64,000 bases of DNA from Thermoproteus uzoniensis 768-20 (GTDB taxonomy: Archaea; Thermoproteota; Thermoprotei; Thermoproteales; Thermoproteaceae): positions 1,062,622-1,126,621 of the forward strand of contig NC_015315.1 in NCBI RefSeq assembly GCF_000193375.1, in the 5' to 3' direction. Positions 61,499 to 64,000 of the stretch are shown here, one piece after another. Every line of letters starts with the position of its first letter. Position 1 is the first letter of the stretch. The notes under the pieces are model-generated. The model had not been told where the DNA came from. It saw nothing but the letters and a program-made list of their open reading frames with translations, and did not search any database. The position numbers were made by a program, and so were the translations under genes.

Positions 61499-62355
61499 GC
61501 GCCCCCCTCTACAAGGAGCTATTCCTAAGCCTATTCAGAGAGAGCTACTTCAAGGCGGGCTTGGCCATCTTAGCGGCCCTCGTCGTGTTCGCCGTAGTGG
61601 GGCCGTTCACCACCAAGTACGGCCCCTTCGACGTTGTCGGGCAGGCCTACGGGCCGCCTAATTGGCAACTATGGCTCGGGACCGACGCGTTCGGCCGAAG
61701 CGTCTACTCCCAGCTGGTCTACGGGCTCGGCAACAGCCTATACATAGCTTTGGTGGCGGGCCTCTTGGCCACCGCAATAGGCGTCTCCATAGGCCTCATA
61801 GCGGGCTACTTCGGAGGGAAGGCGGACGTCGTCCTCAACTTCTTGACCAACACAATCCTCACGATACCCAACGTGGTGATAATCCTCTTGATAGCGATAT
61901 ACATGCCCCGTAGCTGGATCACCACCACGACCCTAGGCCTCTTAATAGGCCTCTTCTCCTGGCCTTGGTCGGCCAGAGCAGTGAGGGCCATAGCCATGAG
62001 CATAAGGGGGCGCGAATTCATACTCGTCGCTAAGCTGAGCGGCGAGACCCCCATAGAGGTGGCCTTCACCGAGGTCATGCCGCAGATGCTGGCATATATA
62101 TTCCTCGTCTTCGTGCTCCAGTTCAGCGGCGCCATAGTGGCCGATATAGGCTTGGAGGCCTTGGGTCTGTTGCCCTACAAGACAATGACGATAGGCTTTA
62201 TGTTGTTCTGGGCCGTTGCGTTCAGCGCGCCTAGCTACGGCGCGTGGTGGTGGTTCCTCCCGCCCGGCCTAATAGTCATGTTGGCCACAACCGCGCTTTC
62301 CATGATAGCTATGTCTATGGACAAGGTGTTCAACCCGAGGTTGAGGGAGGAGTGA
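61495..62355 (+). CDS. dppC: ABC transporter permease, DppC type
   Basis: 286 residues and about six membrane segments. LGTDAFGRSVYSQLVYG near 58 and the EAA-like REFILVAKLSGETPIEVAFTEV near 177 mark the DppC/OppC family. The gene begins with an ATGA overlap and ends 1 nt before dppD. Confidence 0.9.
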   Translation: MSAPLYKELFLSLFRESYFKAGLAILAALVVFAVVGPFTTKYGPFDVVGQAYGPPNWQLWLGTDAFGRSVYSQLVYGLGNSLYIALVAGLLATAIGVSIGLIAGYFGGKADVVLNFLTNTILTIPNVVIILLIAIYMPRSWITTTTLGLLIGLFSWPWSARAVRAIAMSIRGREFILVAKLSGETPIEVAFTEVMPQMLAYIFLVFVLQFSGAIVADIGLEALGLLPYKTMTIGFMLFWAVAFSAPSYGAWWWFLPPGLIVMLATTALSMIAMSMDKVFNPRLREE

Positions 62356-62356
62356 T

Positions 62357-63339
<983 letters not shown>

Positions 63340-63343
<4 letters not shown>

Positions 63344-64000
63344 GCTCCGGCGAGAGGATATACGAAGTAAGGGACCTGACAAAGGTGTTCGTGACCGGAT
63401 TTCTGCGGACTGTGAATATCTTGGCGCTAGACGGCGTGAGCTTCGACGTAAACGAGGGCGAGATTTTGTCCATAGTGGGCGAGTCTGGTAGCGGGAAGAC
63501 CACCCTGTTGAGGATACTTCTGAAGGCGCTGGAGCCGACGTCGGGCGAGATAAAATACAGAGGCCGCCCCCTAAAGGAGTGGAGGACTAGGGACTACTGG
63601 CGCGAGGTTCAAGCAGTCCTACAAGATCCGTACTCGTCCTTCAACCCGTTCTATAGAGTCGATCGCATACTCCACAAGACCTTGCAGAAATATAGGCCTG
63701 AGTTGTCAGAGGCCGATAGAACCAAGCTGATAGAGGAGACTCTCACCTTCGTGGGCCTCACGCCTAGGGACGTGGTGGGGAAGTACCCCCATCAGTTCTC
63801 CGGCGGCCAACTGCAGAGGATATCCATAGCGAGGGCCTTGCTAATACAGCCGAAGGTGTTGCTCGCCGACGAGCCCGTCTCCATGATAGACGCCTCTCTG
63901 AGGGTCTCCGTGCTGAACCTCCTCCACGAAATAAGGGAGAAGATGGGCCTCACGGTGCTCTTCATAACGCACGACATGGGCCTAGCGTCCTATATAGGCG
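63340..64000 (+). CDS. dppF: ABC transporter ATPase, DppF type (3' end outside window)
   Basis: The first 220 residues are visible: Walker A GESGSGKTTLLRIL near 48, Q-loop VLQDPYSSFNPF, signature FSGGQLQRISIARALL near 150 and Walker B LLADEPVSMIDASL near 175, then FITHDMGLASYIG at the window edge. It pairs with DppD to energise the importer. The start ATG 63340 overlaps the dppD stop by ATGA. Confidence 0.92.

Overview
The window comes from a hyperthermophilic crenarchaeon of the Thermoproteales, most likely Thermoproteaceae (Thermoproteus or a close relative). The evidence is GC-rich coding sequence with AT-rich gaps, archaeal markers (aIF5B, ribosomal protein S6e, two diphthamide enzymes, an FAU-1 RNA-binding protein), LysW-dependent lysine/arginine biosynthesis and AhbC-type haem synthesis. 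Many first genes have a TATA box centred about 20-26 nt before the start codon, so transcripts look leaderless. I used this spacing to choose starts. Species is not fixed by the sequence alone.

Layout. 1-5.6 kb: membrane formate dehydrogenase operon (fdhA partial, fdhB, cytochrome b, fdhE, fdhD). 5.5-15.2 kb: small housekeeping genes (tyrosine phosphatase, Dph6, TruA, amidohydrolase, HIT, MaoC, DphB), a dead oligopeptide ABC ATPase with an IS605-like hairpin, and a HEPN/MNT pair. 15.2-31 kb: infB, polyprenol-kinase-like enzyme, S6e, haem O synthase, SDR, FAU-1, SurE, MFS, SagB, a fucose-isomerase-like protein and CstA. 30.8-33.7 kb: a tightly coupled five-gene operon of two diverged ArsA/Get3-like ATPases, each paired with a small paralogous partner. 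34-38.3 kb: methyltransferase, thioredoxin-like protein, AhbC, a second MFS and LysK. 38.3-41.1 kb: an accessory island with an AAA ATPase plus TOPRIM pair (PARIS/OLD-like), a structured noncoding stretch and a small gene. 41.1-46.2 kb: lysine/arginine genes (LysX-like, LysY, LysZ, LysW, ArgG). 46-55 kb: zinc ribbon, CbiX-like chelatase, LeuB-like, homocitrate-synthase-like, LeuD-like and ilvB-ilvN-ilvC-ilvE. 55-64 kb: secreted GH12 glucanase, GH1 glycosidase and a family-5 ABC importer, together a beta-glucan degradation and uptake locus.

Two cross-cutting observations stand out. First, seven otherwise normal genes (MNT, HEPN, dphB, lysX-like, argG, homocitrate synthase, ilvB) have frames broken near the 5' end or in the body. 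Every one is repaired by adding a single base, most often to a G run, which looks like systematic undercalling in the assembly rather than gene decay. Second, six of twelve convergent gene pairs overlap by exactly 4 nt, sharing CTAG, TTAG or TTAA so that both stop codons lie in the same four bases.

No tRNA, rRNA or CRISPR array was recognised. The best candidates for undescribed biology are the twin ArsA-like operon (30784-33703) and the ATPase-TOPRIM island with its structured flank (38643-40800).
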